Assembly (NCBI GenBank): GCA_964398955.1
Contig: CAYNOZ010000033.1
Span: forward strand, 1 to 15,998
DNA length: 15,998 nucleotides
Direction: 5' to 3'
From: CAYNOZ01 sp964398955
GTDB taxonomy: Archaea; Methanobacteriota_B; Thermococci; Thermococcales; CAYNOZ01
Part shown: positions 1 to 7,421 of the stretch, one piece after another
Position numbering within the stretch: the first letter of the stretch is position 1
Layout of the letters: every line of letters begins with the position of its first letter
Translations under genes and position numbers: made by a program
Notes under the pieces: generated by a model
Told to the model about the DNA's origin: nothing
Database searches by the model: none
The model's input: only the letters and a program-made list of their open reading frames with translations

Positions 1-88
1 TTAATGGTTTCATGTCTTCGGTTCTTAGTCGGGTGGCAAGCTTTGACTGATGTCCATCTCTAAAAGTTAGGTCTATTAATTCAGTCAT
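1..88 (-). CDS. Carboxyltransferase subunit, pyruvate carboxylase B / oxaloacetate decarboxylase alpha type (5' part only)
   Basis: Only the first 29 codons are in the window; the gene runs off the left edge. The visible protein begins MTELIDLTFRDGHQS and continues with LATRLRTEDMKPL. This is the hallmark start of the HMGL-like TIM-barrel carboxyltransferase shared by archaeal pyruvate carboxylase subunit B and oxaloacetate decarboxylase alpha, usually written RDxHQSxxATRxRTxDM. In that family the Asp of the RD motif helps bind the active-site metal. The enzyme moves a carboxyl group between biotin and pyruvate/oxaloacetate. A GGAG ribosome binding site lies 8 bases before the ATG. It follows the lyase gene on the same strand after 106 bp, so it may end the tricarboxylate operon. 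PycB and OadA cannot be told apart from this fragment; methylmalonyl-CoA carboxyltransferase is a third option. Confidence 0.85.
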   Translation of the reverse strand, partial: MTELIDLTFRDGHQSKLATRLRTEDMKPL

Positions 89-194
89 TTTGTTTTCTCC
101 TTTTTTTTAGGTTTTAATGACTAATTGTAAAAGAGTGAGATTGATTTTTGTTGTTATGTGATTTTGATAAAAAATATAAGAGAAATAAGGAAGT

Positions 195-1175
195 TTATTT
201 GTCTGATTCCCATTTTTCTTCGGTTTCAGCGCTTTCTCCTTCCATAATTTTTTGTATGTCTGTTGTTCCGTATCTTTCTTTTAGGTCTTCTTCTGTTGAT
301 AGTTCTAGTTCTAGTTCTCTCCAGTCTGATAGTCCTACTATTTCGTTGAATTCTGACCATGATACTCCCATTTCTCCGATTTTTTGTATGTCTTTTTCTT
401 CTTTTAGTACTTTGAGGGATTCTTTCATGGCTTGTGCTGCTGGGTATAGTGCTACCATTGGTACTGATAGGAAGTCTACTCCTACTTTTTCTAGTTCTGG
501 TATTTCGAATGGTGGGGTTCTGCCTCCTGGTATGATGTTGAAGGCTAGGGGTGCTGGTATCTGTTCTTTTAGTTTTTCTACTTCTTCTATGGTTTGTGGG
601 GCTTCTACGTATATGTAGTCTGCTCCTGCTTCTGCGTATGCTTTTCCTCTGTTTATTGTTTCTTCTGATCCTGCTATAGATCTTGCATCTGTTCTTGCTC
701 CTATTACTAGGTCTGATCCGATTTCTTTTTTGGCTTTGACTGCTGATTTTATTTTTCTAACCATATCGTCTTTGGGAACTATTTGTTTTCCTTCCATATG
801 TCCGCATCTTTTTGGCCATACTTGATCTTCAAGTCTTACTGATGCTGCTCCAATTTTTGCAAAGTTTTTTACTACCCAGTTTACATTTAGGGCGTTTCCG
901 TATCCCGTGTCTATATCCACGTCTACTGGTTTTGATACTGAGTTGACTATTGTTCTAGTTCTTTCCAGCATTTTTGAGTAGTCTACGAATCCCATGTCTG
1001 GTTGTCCTACTAGAGAGGATGAGATTCCGTATCCTGTTGTTCCTACTATGTCAAATCCTGCTTTTTCTATTAGTATTGCTGATAGACTATCGTACGCACA
1101 TGGTCTTAATATTGTGTCTGGTCCTTGTAGCATTTCTCTAAATTTTTGAGACTTGGTTTTATCATTTTCTTTCAT
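195..1175 (-). CDS. Isocitrate lyase/PEP mutase superfamily lyase (methylisocitrate or dimethylmalate lyase-like)
   Basis: A cytoplasmic TIM-barrel C-C bond lyase of 326 residues. The metal-binding segment DVDIDTGYG lies at about residues 85-93, the EDQ motif at 116-118, and the catalytic loop PKRCGHMEGK at 121-130. The cysteine of KRCGH (C124) is the general acid in isocitrate, methylisocitrate and 2,3-dimethylmalate lyases. It argues against the oxaloacetate decarboxylase and phosphonate-mutase branches. Substrate is uncertain: isocitrate would give succinate and glyoxylate, methylisocitrate succinate and pyruvate, dimethylmalate propionate and pyruvate. The protein is longer than PrpB-type lyases (about 290 residues), mainly through an acidic C-terminal tail. 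The ATG has an AGGTGA ribosome binding site. It starts 8 bp after the transporter gene, so the two are co-transcribed. Codons end strongly in A or C, unlike the transporter genes. Confidence 0.88.
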   Translation of the reverse strand: MKENDKTKSQKFREMLQGPDTILRPCAYDSLSAILIEKAGFDIVGTTGYGISSSLVGQPDMGFVDYSKMLERTRTIVNSVSKPVDVDIDTGYGNALNVNWVVKNFAKIGAASVRLEDQVWPKRCGHMEGKQIVPKDDMVRKIKSAVKAKKEIGSDLVIGARTDARSIAGSEETINRGKAYAEAGADYIYVEAPQTIEEVEKLKEQIPAPLAFNIIPGGRTPPFEIPELEKVGVDFLSVPMVALYPAAQAMKESLKVLKEEKDIQKIGEMGVSWSEFNEIVGLSDWRELELELSTEEDLKERYGTTDIQKIMEGESAETEEKWESDK

Positions 1176-1183
1176 TTTTTCAC

Positions 1184-2725
1184 CTAAGAATCTTCTTTAT
1201 TTTCATTTTCTACTTTTTCTTCATCTTTTTCGCCTGGTCTTTCAATTTCCTCACTTTCTTGTATGTATCTTGCTGCCAATGGCAGTATAAATACTCCGGC
1301 TAGTAGAACTAATGTAACAGGTCTTACTATAAAGTTTTTTAAGCTAAAGGCAGCTAATCCTGTTCTTAAACTTCGTTCTCCAATGCTCCCAAGTAAAAAT
1401 CCAATTACTAGAGGTGAAGTGCTTAAACCTGACTTTTTTAACCCATAACTTAGTAATCCTATGATAAGAACTGTGTAAAGATCTAACATTAGGGTTCTAG
1501 AAGCTAGTGATCCTACTACGCACAATACTGCTACTATCGGCATAAATATGCTCATAGGCGTTTTAATTATCTGTGTATAAGTCTTTAAATAAAGCCTATT
1601 TAAGCCTATTATAAGAAGGTTAGCGACTAGTAAAGCAACTATTACGGAGTAAGCTACCTGAGGCTGGTTAACAAACAACATAGGTCCAGGATTTAAACCG
1701 TTTAAAATAAACGCCCCTAAGAGGATAGCTGTTGTTCCACTTCCTGGAATTCCGAAAGCTAGTAATGGGATGTATGCTGTTACACATGCTGCGTTATTTG
1801 CAGATTCTGGAGAACTTATTCCCTCAGGTATTCCTGTTCCGAATTGGTTTCCTTTTTCTGATATTCCTCTTCCTGTGAAGTAACCGAATAGTGCTCCTGC
1901 TGAAGCTCCGGCTCCTGGTAATGCTCCAACTACTGCTCCAACCATTGCTGTTGGAAAAATATTCTTCCATAGTCTTTTATAAAAGTCTAAATTTGGAAGC
2001 AAGGGGATTGACATTCCTTCTTTTTCTTTTTCCCTTAGTTTAGCTCCGGCTGATCCTCTTTCTGCTTGTGTAAATACTTCAGGTAATGCAAAGGCTCCTA
2101 ATATTATCGGTAATAAATCTAAACCTGCTGAAAGAGGGCTACTCGGGGATGCGAATCGAAAACCGAAATCCAGTAAATCCATCCCTATTGTGGCTAAGAA
2201 CAAGCCTAAGAAAAGGCTGACAAGATTACCTATTCTTTCTTCTCTTCCGACTGTTGTTATTAGCGAAAAACCTAGTAATACTAAAGCAAAGTACTCTGGT
2301 TGAGCGAAATTAACTGCAAACTGTGCAAGTGTTGGTGCGAAGAATAAAAGAAGTAATGATCCAATAATTCCTCCTGTAAATGAGGAAAATATGGCAGTAG
2401 CCAGAGCTTCTCTTGTTTTTCCTTGCTTACTCATAGGATAACCATCTAACGTAGTCATTATAGATGGAGCAGCACCTGGTATATTATACAGTACAGCAGT
2501 TATTGAACCTCCATAAGTAGCAGCCGCATATATAGATGATAAGAAAGCTAATGACGGTATTACTCCAAATTTATAGGTAACAGGAAGCAATAGAGCAACA
2601 GTAGTTGAACCACTCATTGCTGGTATACCACCTGCAATCAGACCTAGGAAAGTACCAGCAAGTACTATAGCTAACATCGTTGGAGTGAATATTGCTTGAA
2701 ATCCTAAACCAATTTCACCTAACAC
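1184..2725 (-). CDS. tctA: Tripartite tricarboxylate transporter, large membrane subunit (TctA family)
   Basis: The large integral-membrane subunit of a TTT-family secondary transporter, which takes up citrate or other carboxylates delivered by a binding protein. The protein has 513 residues, the usual TctA length, and about a dozen hydrophobic segments. It carries the two glycine-rich TctA signatures: GLIAGGIPAMSGSTTVALLL near residue 30, and GALPGAGASAGALFGYFTG near 270, followed by an ISSPESANNAA segment and FGIPGSGTTAILLGAF. The C-terminus is a charged, Glu/Lys-rich cytoplasmic tail. The start is GTG, chosen because an AAAGGTGGT ribosome binding site lies about 6 bases upstream. It is preceded by tctB (48 bp) and followed by the lyase gene (8 bp), so an operon is very likely. 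The substrate cannot be read from sequence; the neighbours suggest a tri- or dicarboxylate. Confidence 0.93.
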   Translation of the reverse strand: MLGEIGLGFQAIFTPTMLAIVLAGTFLGLIAGGIPAMSGSTTVALLLPVTYKFGVIPSLAFLSSIYAAATYGGSITAVLYNIPGAAPSIMTTLDGYPMSKQGKTREALATAIFSSFTGGIIGSLLLLFFAPTLAQFAVNFAQPEYFALVLLGFSLITTVGREERIGNLVSLFLGLFLATIGMDLLDFGFRFASPSSPLSAGLDLLPIILGAFALPEVFTQAERGSAGAKLREKEKEGMSIPLLPNLDFYKRLWKNIFPTAMVGAVVGALPGAGASAGALFGYFTGRGISEKGNQFGTGIPEGISSPESANNAACVTAYIPLLAFGIPGSGTTAILLGAFILNGLNPGPMLFVNQPQVAYSVIVALLVANLLIIGLNRLYLKTYTQIIKTPMSIFMPIVAVLCVVGSLASRTLMLDLYTVLIIGLLSYGLKKSGLSTSPLVIGFLLGSIGERSLRTGLAAFSLKNFIVRPVTLVLLAGVFILPLAARYIQESEEIERPGEKDEEKVENENKEDS

Positions 2726-2773
2726 TTTTTACACCACCTTTGAAAACTTTGATTTTTTAAGATATCTCATCAT

Positions 2774-3286
2774 CTAAAACAGCTCCCATAAAAACATCTC
2801 AGTTAATTTATTGAAAATACCAATTCCTTTCGGCAGGGAAAGTAATAGAATTCTACCTAGTAAAATTGTAAGAGTTGGCGGAATAACTATAGCTACCAAG
2901 GCACTTATTTTCGGTCTACCATAACCATAACCCTCTATAGCGAAAAAAAGGAATGGTATTGACGCAAATAAAAATCCTAAGTATGGTATTATCAACCAAT
3001 ACAGTATAACGAGTCCTACGGTAATCAAAAGATTTTTTTCTTTTTTGATAGAGGAAAAGTCAAAATCTGATTTTTTACCCTCCTGTCCTTTTATTTTTTC
3101 GTATGAAAATATAGCGCTGGTAATGATAAGGCCTAGTAAAGATGCTGTTGGCCAAAGACCTGCTCCTGGTTCACCTGGAAGCCCAATACTTTGATATGAG
3201 ATAGCCTTTGGTAATAAAACCAGTCCAATTATTATAAATCCAATAGGGATTCCAAGTTCAAGTTTGGTCTTAGTATTAATGTTGAT
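2774..3286 (-). CDS. tctB: Tripartite tricarboxylate transporter, small membrane subunit (TctB family), apparent non-AUG start
   Basis: The small membrane subunit of the TTT transporter, normally about 150-170 residues with four membrane segments. The frame encodes about 170 residues. It begins INTKTKLELGIPIGF, then a first hydrophobic stretch (IIIGLVLLP), the G-L-P-G-E-P-G-A-G-LWPT motif typical of TctB, a second helix (SLLGLIITSAIF), a charged loop, and a hydrophobic C-terminal half. The first ATG/GTG/TTG is an internal TTG at 3028, which would remove the first half of the protein. A strong GGAGGAG ribosome binding site at 3292-3298 sits just before ATC (3286) and ATT (3280), and upstream to the in-frame stop there is no ATG, GTG or TTG. 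The start is therefore an unusual AUC/AUU codon, a mutated ATG, or a base-call error. I place it at the ATC. Confidence 0.8.
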   Translation of the reverse strand: MNINTKTKLELGIPIGFIIIGLVLLPKAISYQSIGLPGEPGAGLWPTASLLGLIITSAIFSYEKIKGQEGKKSDFDFSSIKKEKNLLITVGLVILYWLIIPYLGFLFASIPFLFFAIEGYGYGRPKISALVAIVIPPTLTILLGRILLLSLPKGIGIFNKLTEMFLWELF

Positions 3287-3298
3287 ATTATCTCCTCC
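3284..3298 (-). promoter_or_regulatory. Strong ribosome binding site before a non-AUG tctB start
   Basis: On the minus strand GGAGGAG (3298-3292) is followed by ATAAT and then ATC (3286-3284), with ATT six bases further on. This is the best match in the window to the archaeal anti-Shine-Dalgarno sequence. It has no downstream ATG, GTG or TTG at normal distance, which is why the start is placed at ATC or ATT. Confidence 0.7.
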
Positions 3299-3375
3299 TA
3301 CTATAAAACTCTCAAACTCTAATTCAAAATTTCAAGATTTCAGTCTCATATTCTTTCCTTAATTGAAGAAATTAG

Positions 3376-3398
3376 AAAAAAATTAAAGATAGAAAAAA
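3376..3398 (-). terminator. T-rich stretch after the binding-protein gene
   Basis: Just after the tctC stop, the minus strand has two runs of T (T6 at about 3398-3393 and T7 at 3382-3376). T-runs are the usual archaeal termination signal. Here it probably causes partial termination, giving more binding-protein transcript than transporter transcript, as is common for such operons. This is inference. Confidence 0.4.
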
Positions 3399-4478
3399 CT
3401 AGCTTTCTGATTCAGCAGCTTCATAGGCCTGAGAATATAGTTCTCTACGCATCTGATGATAATCTTCGTAATCTTGACCTACTTTGAATCCGCCAGTTCT
3501 TATATCGAGTCTATTAGTTTTTAGGTACTCTTGGAAGGTATCAGTGGTGTATGCTAGTGAGAAAAGGTATCTAAGTTTGTTAGTTTTCCAATTTGGAGTT
3601 TCTGTTCTAACCCATAATCCTCTGAATGCACCACACATCGAAGTAGTCTTTGGCCATCCCATTTCTCCAAACGTTGTAGCTTCTGGGAAATATTTTTCAT
3701 AATTAGATTCTTCTGAAGCCGTTATACCTAGAGTTTTTATTTTACCAGCTTCTAAATAAGTTTTAGCTTCTCCAGGGTCGGTCCATGTTATTTGAGTTTC
3801 TCCAGATACTAATCCTTTCATTTGTTTTGCGTCACTTCCGTAAACTACTGGATTAAGGTCTATACCTGCTTCTTTTTCCCATTGAACTACTGCTGCCATT
3901 GGCCAAGCGGGTACTCCTATTTTTACTTCCCCAGGATTTTCTTTGGCAAACTCTACCATTTCTTCCATATTATTGAATTCACTATCTTTTGCAGTTACAA
4001 CTAATCTGATATCTAGACAACCCATTCCAACTGCTTCCCAATCATCGTATTTGAACCATTCTTCTGCTTTTGGGTCTGCAGATGGTGCCGAAGTTGCTTG
4101 AAGGGTATAACCATCAGCTGGTTGTTTAAGTCCGTATTGAATTCCAACGGATCCTCCACCACCGGGTTTATTAACAACAACTATTGGTACATCAACATAT
4201 TCTCTCATAGCTTCTGCTGTTGCTCTACACAGAGCGTCAGTACCTCCTCCTTGAGCATAAGGAGCTATCAATGTTATTTTCTTTTGAGGGAAATCCTTTG
4301 TCATTTGGTCTAGTTTAGCTGATAACTCTTCGTCTGTCATTTGCTGATTGGAATCTCCATTATTTCCTCCGTTATTATCTCCATTTCCGTTGCCGCCTGT
4401 ACATCCTGCGACAGCTACTGAAAAAGTTAGTGTAACTATCGCAAAAAGAGCGGCGATTTTCAGCCATTTGTCCTTCAT
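3399..4478 (-). CDS. tctC: Tricarboxylate-binding lipoprotein of the TTT transporter (TctC/Bug family)
   Basis: Extracytoplasmic solute receptor of the TTT system, 359 residues. The N-terminus is a lipoprotein signal: charged MKDKWLK, a hydrophobic core, then the lipobox VAVAGC with Cys26 as the likely lipidated residue. A flexible Asn/Gly/Asp linker (about 27-45) follows, as in many archaeal, especially halophilic, lipoproteins. The mature part starts with the Bug-family motif LIAPYAQGGGTDALCRATAE, whose G-G-G-T-D loop contacts the carboxylate ligand in known members. Further on are the family's NKPGGGGSVG segment and a C-terminal lobe with WVRTETP. It is the first gene of the operon and ends 112 bp before tctB. 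The ribosome binding site is weak (AGGTT); a TATA-like box lies about 40 bp upstream. Ligand unknown; citrate, isocitrate or another carboxylate would fit the neighbours. Confidence 0.93.
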   Translation of the reverse strand: MKDKWLKIAALFAIVTLTFSVAVAGCTGGNGNGDNNGGNNGDSNQQMTDEELSAKLDQMTKDFPQKKITLIAPYAQGGGTDALCRATAEAMREYVDVPIVVVNKPGGGGSVGIQYGLKQPADGYTLQATSAPSADPKAEEWFKYDDWEAVGMGCLDIRLVVTAKDSEFNNMEEMVEFAKENPGEVKIGVPAWPMAAVVQWEKEAGIDLNPVVYGSDAKQMKGLVSGETQITWTDPGEAKTYLEAGKIKTLGITASEESNYEKYFPEATTFGEMGWPKTTSMCGAFRGLWVRTETPNWKTNKLRYLFSLAYTTDTFQEYLKTNRLDIRTGGFKVGQDYEDYHQMRRELYSQAYEAAESES

Positions 4479-4486
4479 ATTATTAA

Positions 4487-4524
4487 CCTATTAAATGGTT
4501 GATTGTGTATCCCTAATATTTACC
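4487..4524 (-). promoter_or_regulatory. Putative promoter of the tctCBA operon
   Basis: On the minus strand a TATA-like GGTAAATATTAGG (4524-4512) lies about 40 bp before the tctC ATG. Transcription would start near 4494, leaving a leader of about 15 nt. An AACC...GGTT inverted repeat (4502-4487) overlaps the predicted start and could be an operator. Both calls rest on pattern only. Confidence 0.4.
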
Positions 4525-4857
4525 GATAGAAACTGACTGTTCATTGAATAGAAGTAAAGAAAATTATTTTGAGCTAAATAAAGTTTATTTATGATATAAA
4601 TTATTGTTTTGATTTTATTTTATTAAATATAATATAATTATGTTAATTTAAGGATTTTAATGCTTTAAATGTTTTTATTCTATATTTTACAGATAACTGA
4701 GATAAGATCAAAAAATTTTCTAAAAAGATTTATTAAAATATTAATAATCAGTAAGAATCTCTTTCAAGACCCAAAAATCAATTCAAACTAAATTATTTGA
4801 AATTTAACGTTGTTAGAACACTAGAAACTTTAAAAAAATTTAATTATTAATTTAGAA
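4525..4857. other. AT-rich intergenic region, no gene seen
   Basis: Very AT-rich, with stop codons in all frames and no convincing ORF or hairpin beyond simple A/T tracts. It separates the tctC promoter from the scaffold gap. Confidence 0.6.
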
Positions 4858-4912
4858 GTAAGAAGAAAAACTATAATTAAAATAAAATTAGTCCAAAATT
4901 TTTTGATAATTT
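4858..4912 (+). repeat. 55-bp sequence, left copy flanking the scaffold gap
   Basis: This 55-bp stretch is identical, base for base, to 5013-5067 on the other side of the N run. It begins GTAAGAAGAAAAAC and ends TTGATAATTT. The exact match ending at the gap edge points to an assembly overlap (a k-mer of 55), not a biological repeat. Confidence 0.9.
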
Positions 4913-5012
4913 NNNNNNNNNNNNNNNNNNNNNNNNNNNNNNNNNNNNNNNNNNNNNNNNNNNNNNNNNNNNNNNNNNNNNNNNNNNNNNNNNNNNNNNN
5001 NNNNNNNNNNNN
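4913..5012. other. 100-N scaffold gap
   Basis: Exactly 100 unknown bases, a conventional placeholder of unspecified true length. Because both flanks carry the same 55 bp, the two contigs probably overlap there and the gap is likely absent from the genome. Confidence 0.97.
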
Positions 5013-5067
5013 GTAAGAAGAAAAACTATAATTAAAATAAAATTAGTCCAAAATTTTTTGATAATTT
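5013..5067 (+). repeat. 55-bp sequence, right copy flanking the scaffold gap
   Basis: Identical to 4858-4912. If the contigs are merged on it, the tctC to permease intergenic distance shrinks by about 155 bp. Confidence 0.9.
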
Positions 5068-5145
5068 CAAGATTACATAAAACATGGTTTTGATAAAAAT
5101 ATAAAAATAGAAAGATCGTTATTCTTGCTTACAAGTATCTTTGAA

Positions 5146-6036
5146 CTACATTAGTACTGCTACTAAAGCAGATCCTAGAACTGTAAGTATGGACCCTATG
5201 ATTAAGATCTTTGTAAATTTTTCCAGCTTTCTTATGAATATGTATGATAGTATTATTGTGAAAAATGGGGTGAGGCTTCTGAATGGTGCGATTACCACGG
5301 TTCTTGACAAGGAAAGTGCAGAGTATATGAATATCATACCTACTGAGTACACTAGACCTGCTGCTATGTAGTAGTATTTTTCATTTAGTTTAAATGGTTG
5401 TATTGGTGAGTCTCCTTTTGCTATAAAGTATCCGCTCATTGCTATTAGTGCTGTTGTGAATTGTATTGATAATCCTACTACTGGTGGTGTGCCTTTGGAT
5501 AGTCCGAATTTTATTGTTGGTAATGAGAAACCCCAAAGTATCATTGTAAAGACTGGGAATAGTAGGTCCAAGTATTTGCTATTTTTTTGAGATCCTGTAT
5601 CTGATTTCACCTCGTAGCTGATAGCTCCTATTCCTATTAATAGGATCAACATTCCTATGAAGTGTCCTGTTGAAATTGATTCATTTAAAAATATTATACT
5701 TACAAATGATGCTACTAGTAGTTGTCCTCGTGCTATTACTACTGTTCTTGAGGCCCCTACTCTTTTTGTTCCTTCGTAGTAGCTGGTTCTTCCTAGGAAC
5801 ATTCCGATTATACCTGAGAATATGAAAGCTCCTATTGATATTTTTGTGAGTCCGAGTGATGGATAATATAATATTAGTGTTAGCGGTATATAGAATAATG
5901 TTCCTATCCAAAGTATTACCATTACACCGTCAAGTGGCCTACCTGTAGTTGTGGCTTTTCGCATTAGTAGTACATTTACTGAGTAGAATATTGCCCCTAT
6001 TACAGCTAATATTACTCCTAGTAATTCTGGGTTCAT
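5146..6036 (-). CDS. EamA/DMT-superfamily permease
   Basis: An integral membrane protein of 296 residues with about ten hydrophobic segments arranged as two EamA repeats: roughly residues 5-145 and 160-295, joined by a polar linker (EVKSDTGSQKNSK). Each repeat begins with a helix of the form GVILAVIGAIFYSVNVLLMR or LLFPVFTMILWGFSLPTIKF, and each ends with a helix typical of the family. Members export or import small metabolites such as amino acids, sugars or nucleotide sugars; the substrate here cannot be inferred. It starts 28 bp after the isocitrate dehydrogenase stop on the same strand, so it could be the operon's third gene. The ATG lacks a clear ribosome binding site, however, and an AT-rich TATA-like box lies 15-24 bp upstream, so it may also be transcribed separately as a leaderless mRNA. 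Codons end mainly in A. Confidence 0.88.
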   Translation of the reverse strand: MNPELLGVILAVIGAIFYSVNVLLMRKATTTGRPLDGVMVILWIGTLFYIPLTLILYYPSLGLTKISIGAFIFSGIIGMFLGRTSYYEGTKRVGASRTVVIARGQLLVASFVSIIFLNESISTGHFIGMLILLIGIGAISYEVKSDTGSQKNSKYLDLLFPVFTMILWGFSLPTIKFGLSKGTPPVVGLSIQFTTALIAMSGYFIAKGDSPIQPFKLNEKYYYIAAGLVYSVGMIFIYSALSLSRTVVIAPFRSLTPFFTIILSYIFIRKLEKFTKILIIGSILTVLGSALVAVLM

Positions 6037-6050
6037 ATTATCAAATTGGG

Positions 6051-6060
6051 TTATTTAATT
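6051..6060 (-). promoter_or_regulatory. Possible TATA box for leaderless permease mRNA
   Basis: AATTAAATAA on the minus strand, 15-24 bp before the permease ATG. No Shine-Dalgarno sequence lies between them. That spacing would put the transcription start at or very near the ATG. Weak evidence in AT-rich DNA. Confidence 0.28.
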
Positions 6061-6064
6061 TTTT

Positions 6065-7417
6065 TTATTTATTCTTCGATTTTTTATTCTTTTTTATGTT
6101 TTTTACTATCTCTTTAGCGAATTCTGAGCATTTTAATTTTTTTGCTCCTTTTAATTGTCTTTCTAAGTCATATGTGACTTTTTTTTGTTTTATTGTTTTT
6201 GCTAGGTTATTTTCTATCAGTTCTGCTGCTTTTTCCCATCCTAGGTATTCTAACATCATTTTTCCTGATAAAATTAGTGAACTAGGGTTTACTTTGTCTT
6301 TTCCTCTGTATTTAGGGGCTGTACCATGGGTGGGTTCAAAAACTGCGGTTCCAGTTTTATAGTTTATATTTGCTCCTGGTGCAATTCCTAATCCTCCTAC
6401 CTGTGCGGCGGCTGCGTCTGATATGTAATCTCCATTGAGATTTGGTGTTGCTATCACGTCATATTCATCAGGTCTTAGAAGCAATTGTTGGAACATGGCA
6501 TCTGCTATTTTATCTTTTATAATTATTCTTTCTCCTGGATTTCCAGGTGGTTTTCCATCTCTTAAGTCTTTGTAGGCTCCTTCTTTTTTTGTTGTGGTTA
6601 CTCCATCTTCTTCAACTACTAGATCATATAATTCATTCTCTGTGATTATTTTGTTTCTGTATTTTTCTTTAGCTACTTCGTATCCCCATTTTTTGAAGTA
6701 ACCTTCTGTATATTTCATAATGTTTCCTTTATGTACTAATGTAACACTATTAAGATTTTTATTGTCGGCATATTCTATGGCGGAACTTACTAATCTTTTT
6801 GTTCCTTGTTCGCTTATTGGTTTAATTCCTATACTGGATGTTTCGGGGAATCTGACTTTTTCCATGTTGCCTGAGTTTTTTAATATTTCGTAGATTTTCT
6901 TTATATTTTCGTTATTTTTTTCCCATTCTATTCCTGCGTATACGTCTTCAGTATTTTCTCTGAATATTACGACATTAAGTTCTTCAGGATTTTTCATTGG
7001 TGCTGGAACTCCTTCAATCCATCTTACTGGTCTTACGCAAGAGTATAGATCTAATTTTTTTCTGAGAGCTACATTTAATGATCTAACTCCTCCTCCTACT
7101 GGTGTGGTTAATGGTCCCTTAATAGCTACTAGGTAATGTTCAATGGCTTTTACAGTGTCTTCAGGCAATCTAGTTCCTGTTAATTCTTCTGCTTTTTTTC
7201 CAGCAGGTAATTTCAGCCAAACAATTTGTTTTTCTTCACCATATGCTTGTTCGACTGCTGCTTCTAATACAATTTTTGAAGCTTTCCTTATGTCCGGGCC
7301 AATTCCATCTCCTTCTATGAAGGGTATTATAGGTCGATTTGGAACTTTTATTTCTTCATTTTCTTTTCTTATCCGTTTTCCTTTATCCGGTTTTTCTATT
7401 AATTTAAAATCAACCAT
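6065..7417 (-). CDS. icd: NADP-dependent isocitrate dehydrogenase
   Basis: Converts isocitrate to 2-oxoglutarate and CO2 with reduction of NADP in the cytoplasm. It has 450 residues and aligns with the E. coli-type enzyme across its length. Substrate residues keep E. coli numbering: Ser113 and Asn115 in VRSLNVALR, Arg119, Arg129 and Arg153 (FRENTEDVYAGIEW), then Tyr160 and Lys230 (VHKGNIMKYTEG). Metal-ligand region DVIATPNLNGDYISD lies at 320-334. The adenosine-phosphate pocket has Lys369-Tyr370 (HGTAPKYRGKDKVNP) and Tyr416/Arg420 (KVTYDLER), the known NADP determinants. NADP specificity is therefore well supported. The C-terminus adds a lysine-rich tail. The ATG lies 4 bp after the aconitase stop with a GAGTGA ribosome binding site, so the two are one operon. 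No downstream 2-oxoglutarate dehydrogenase is visible, so the role may be glutamate synthesis or NADPH supply. Confidence 0.96.
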   Translation of the reverse strand: MVDFKLIEKPDKGKRIRKENEEIKVPNRPIIPFIEGDGIGPDIRKASKIVLEAAVEQAYGEEKQIVWLKLPAGKKAEELTGTRLPEDTVKAIEHYLVAIKGPLTTPVGGGVRSLNVALRKKLDLYSCVRPVRWIEGVPAPMKNPEELNVVIFRENTEDVYAGIEWEKNNENIKKIYEILKNSGNMEKVRFPETSSIGIKPISEQGTKRLVSSAIEYADNKNLNSVTLVHKGNIMKYTEGYFKKWGYEVAKEKYRNKIITENELYDLVVEEDGVTTTKKEGAYKDLRDGKPPGNPGERIIIKDKIADAMFQQLLLRPDEYDVIATPNLNGDYISDAAAAQVGGLGIAPGANINYKTGTAVFEPTHGTAPKYRGKDKVNPSSLILSGKMMLEYLGWEKAAELIENNLAKTIKQKKVTYDLERQLKGAKKLKCSEFAKEIVKNIKKNKKSKNK

Positions 7418-7421
7418 TTTT

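Noticed and set aside
4858..5067. Direct repeats as a possible attachment site or CRISPR-like repeat
   Set aside because: Identity ends exactly at the N run and has k-mer length, which is explained by assembly overlap.
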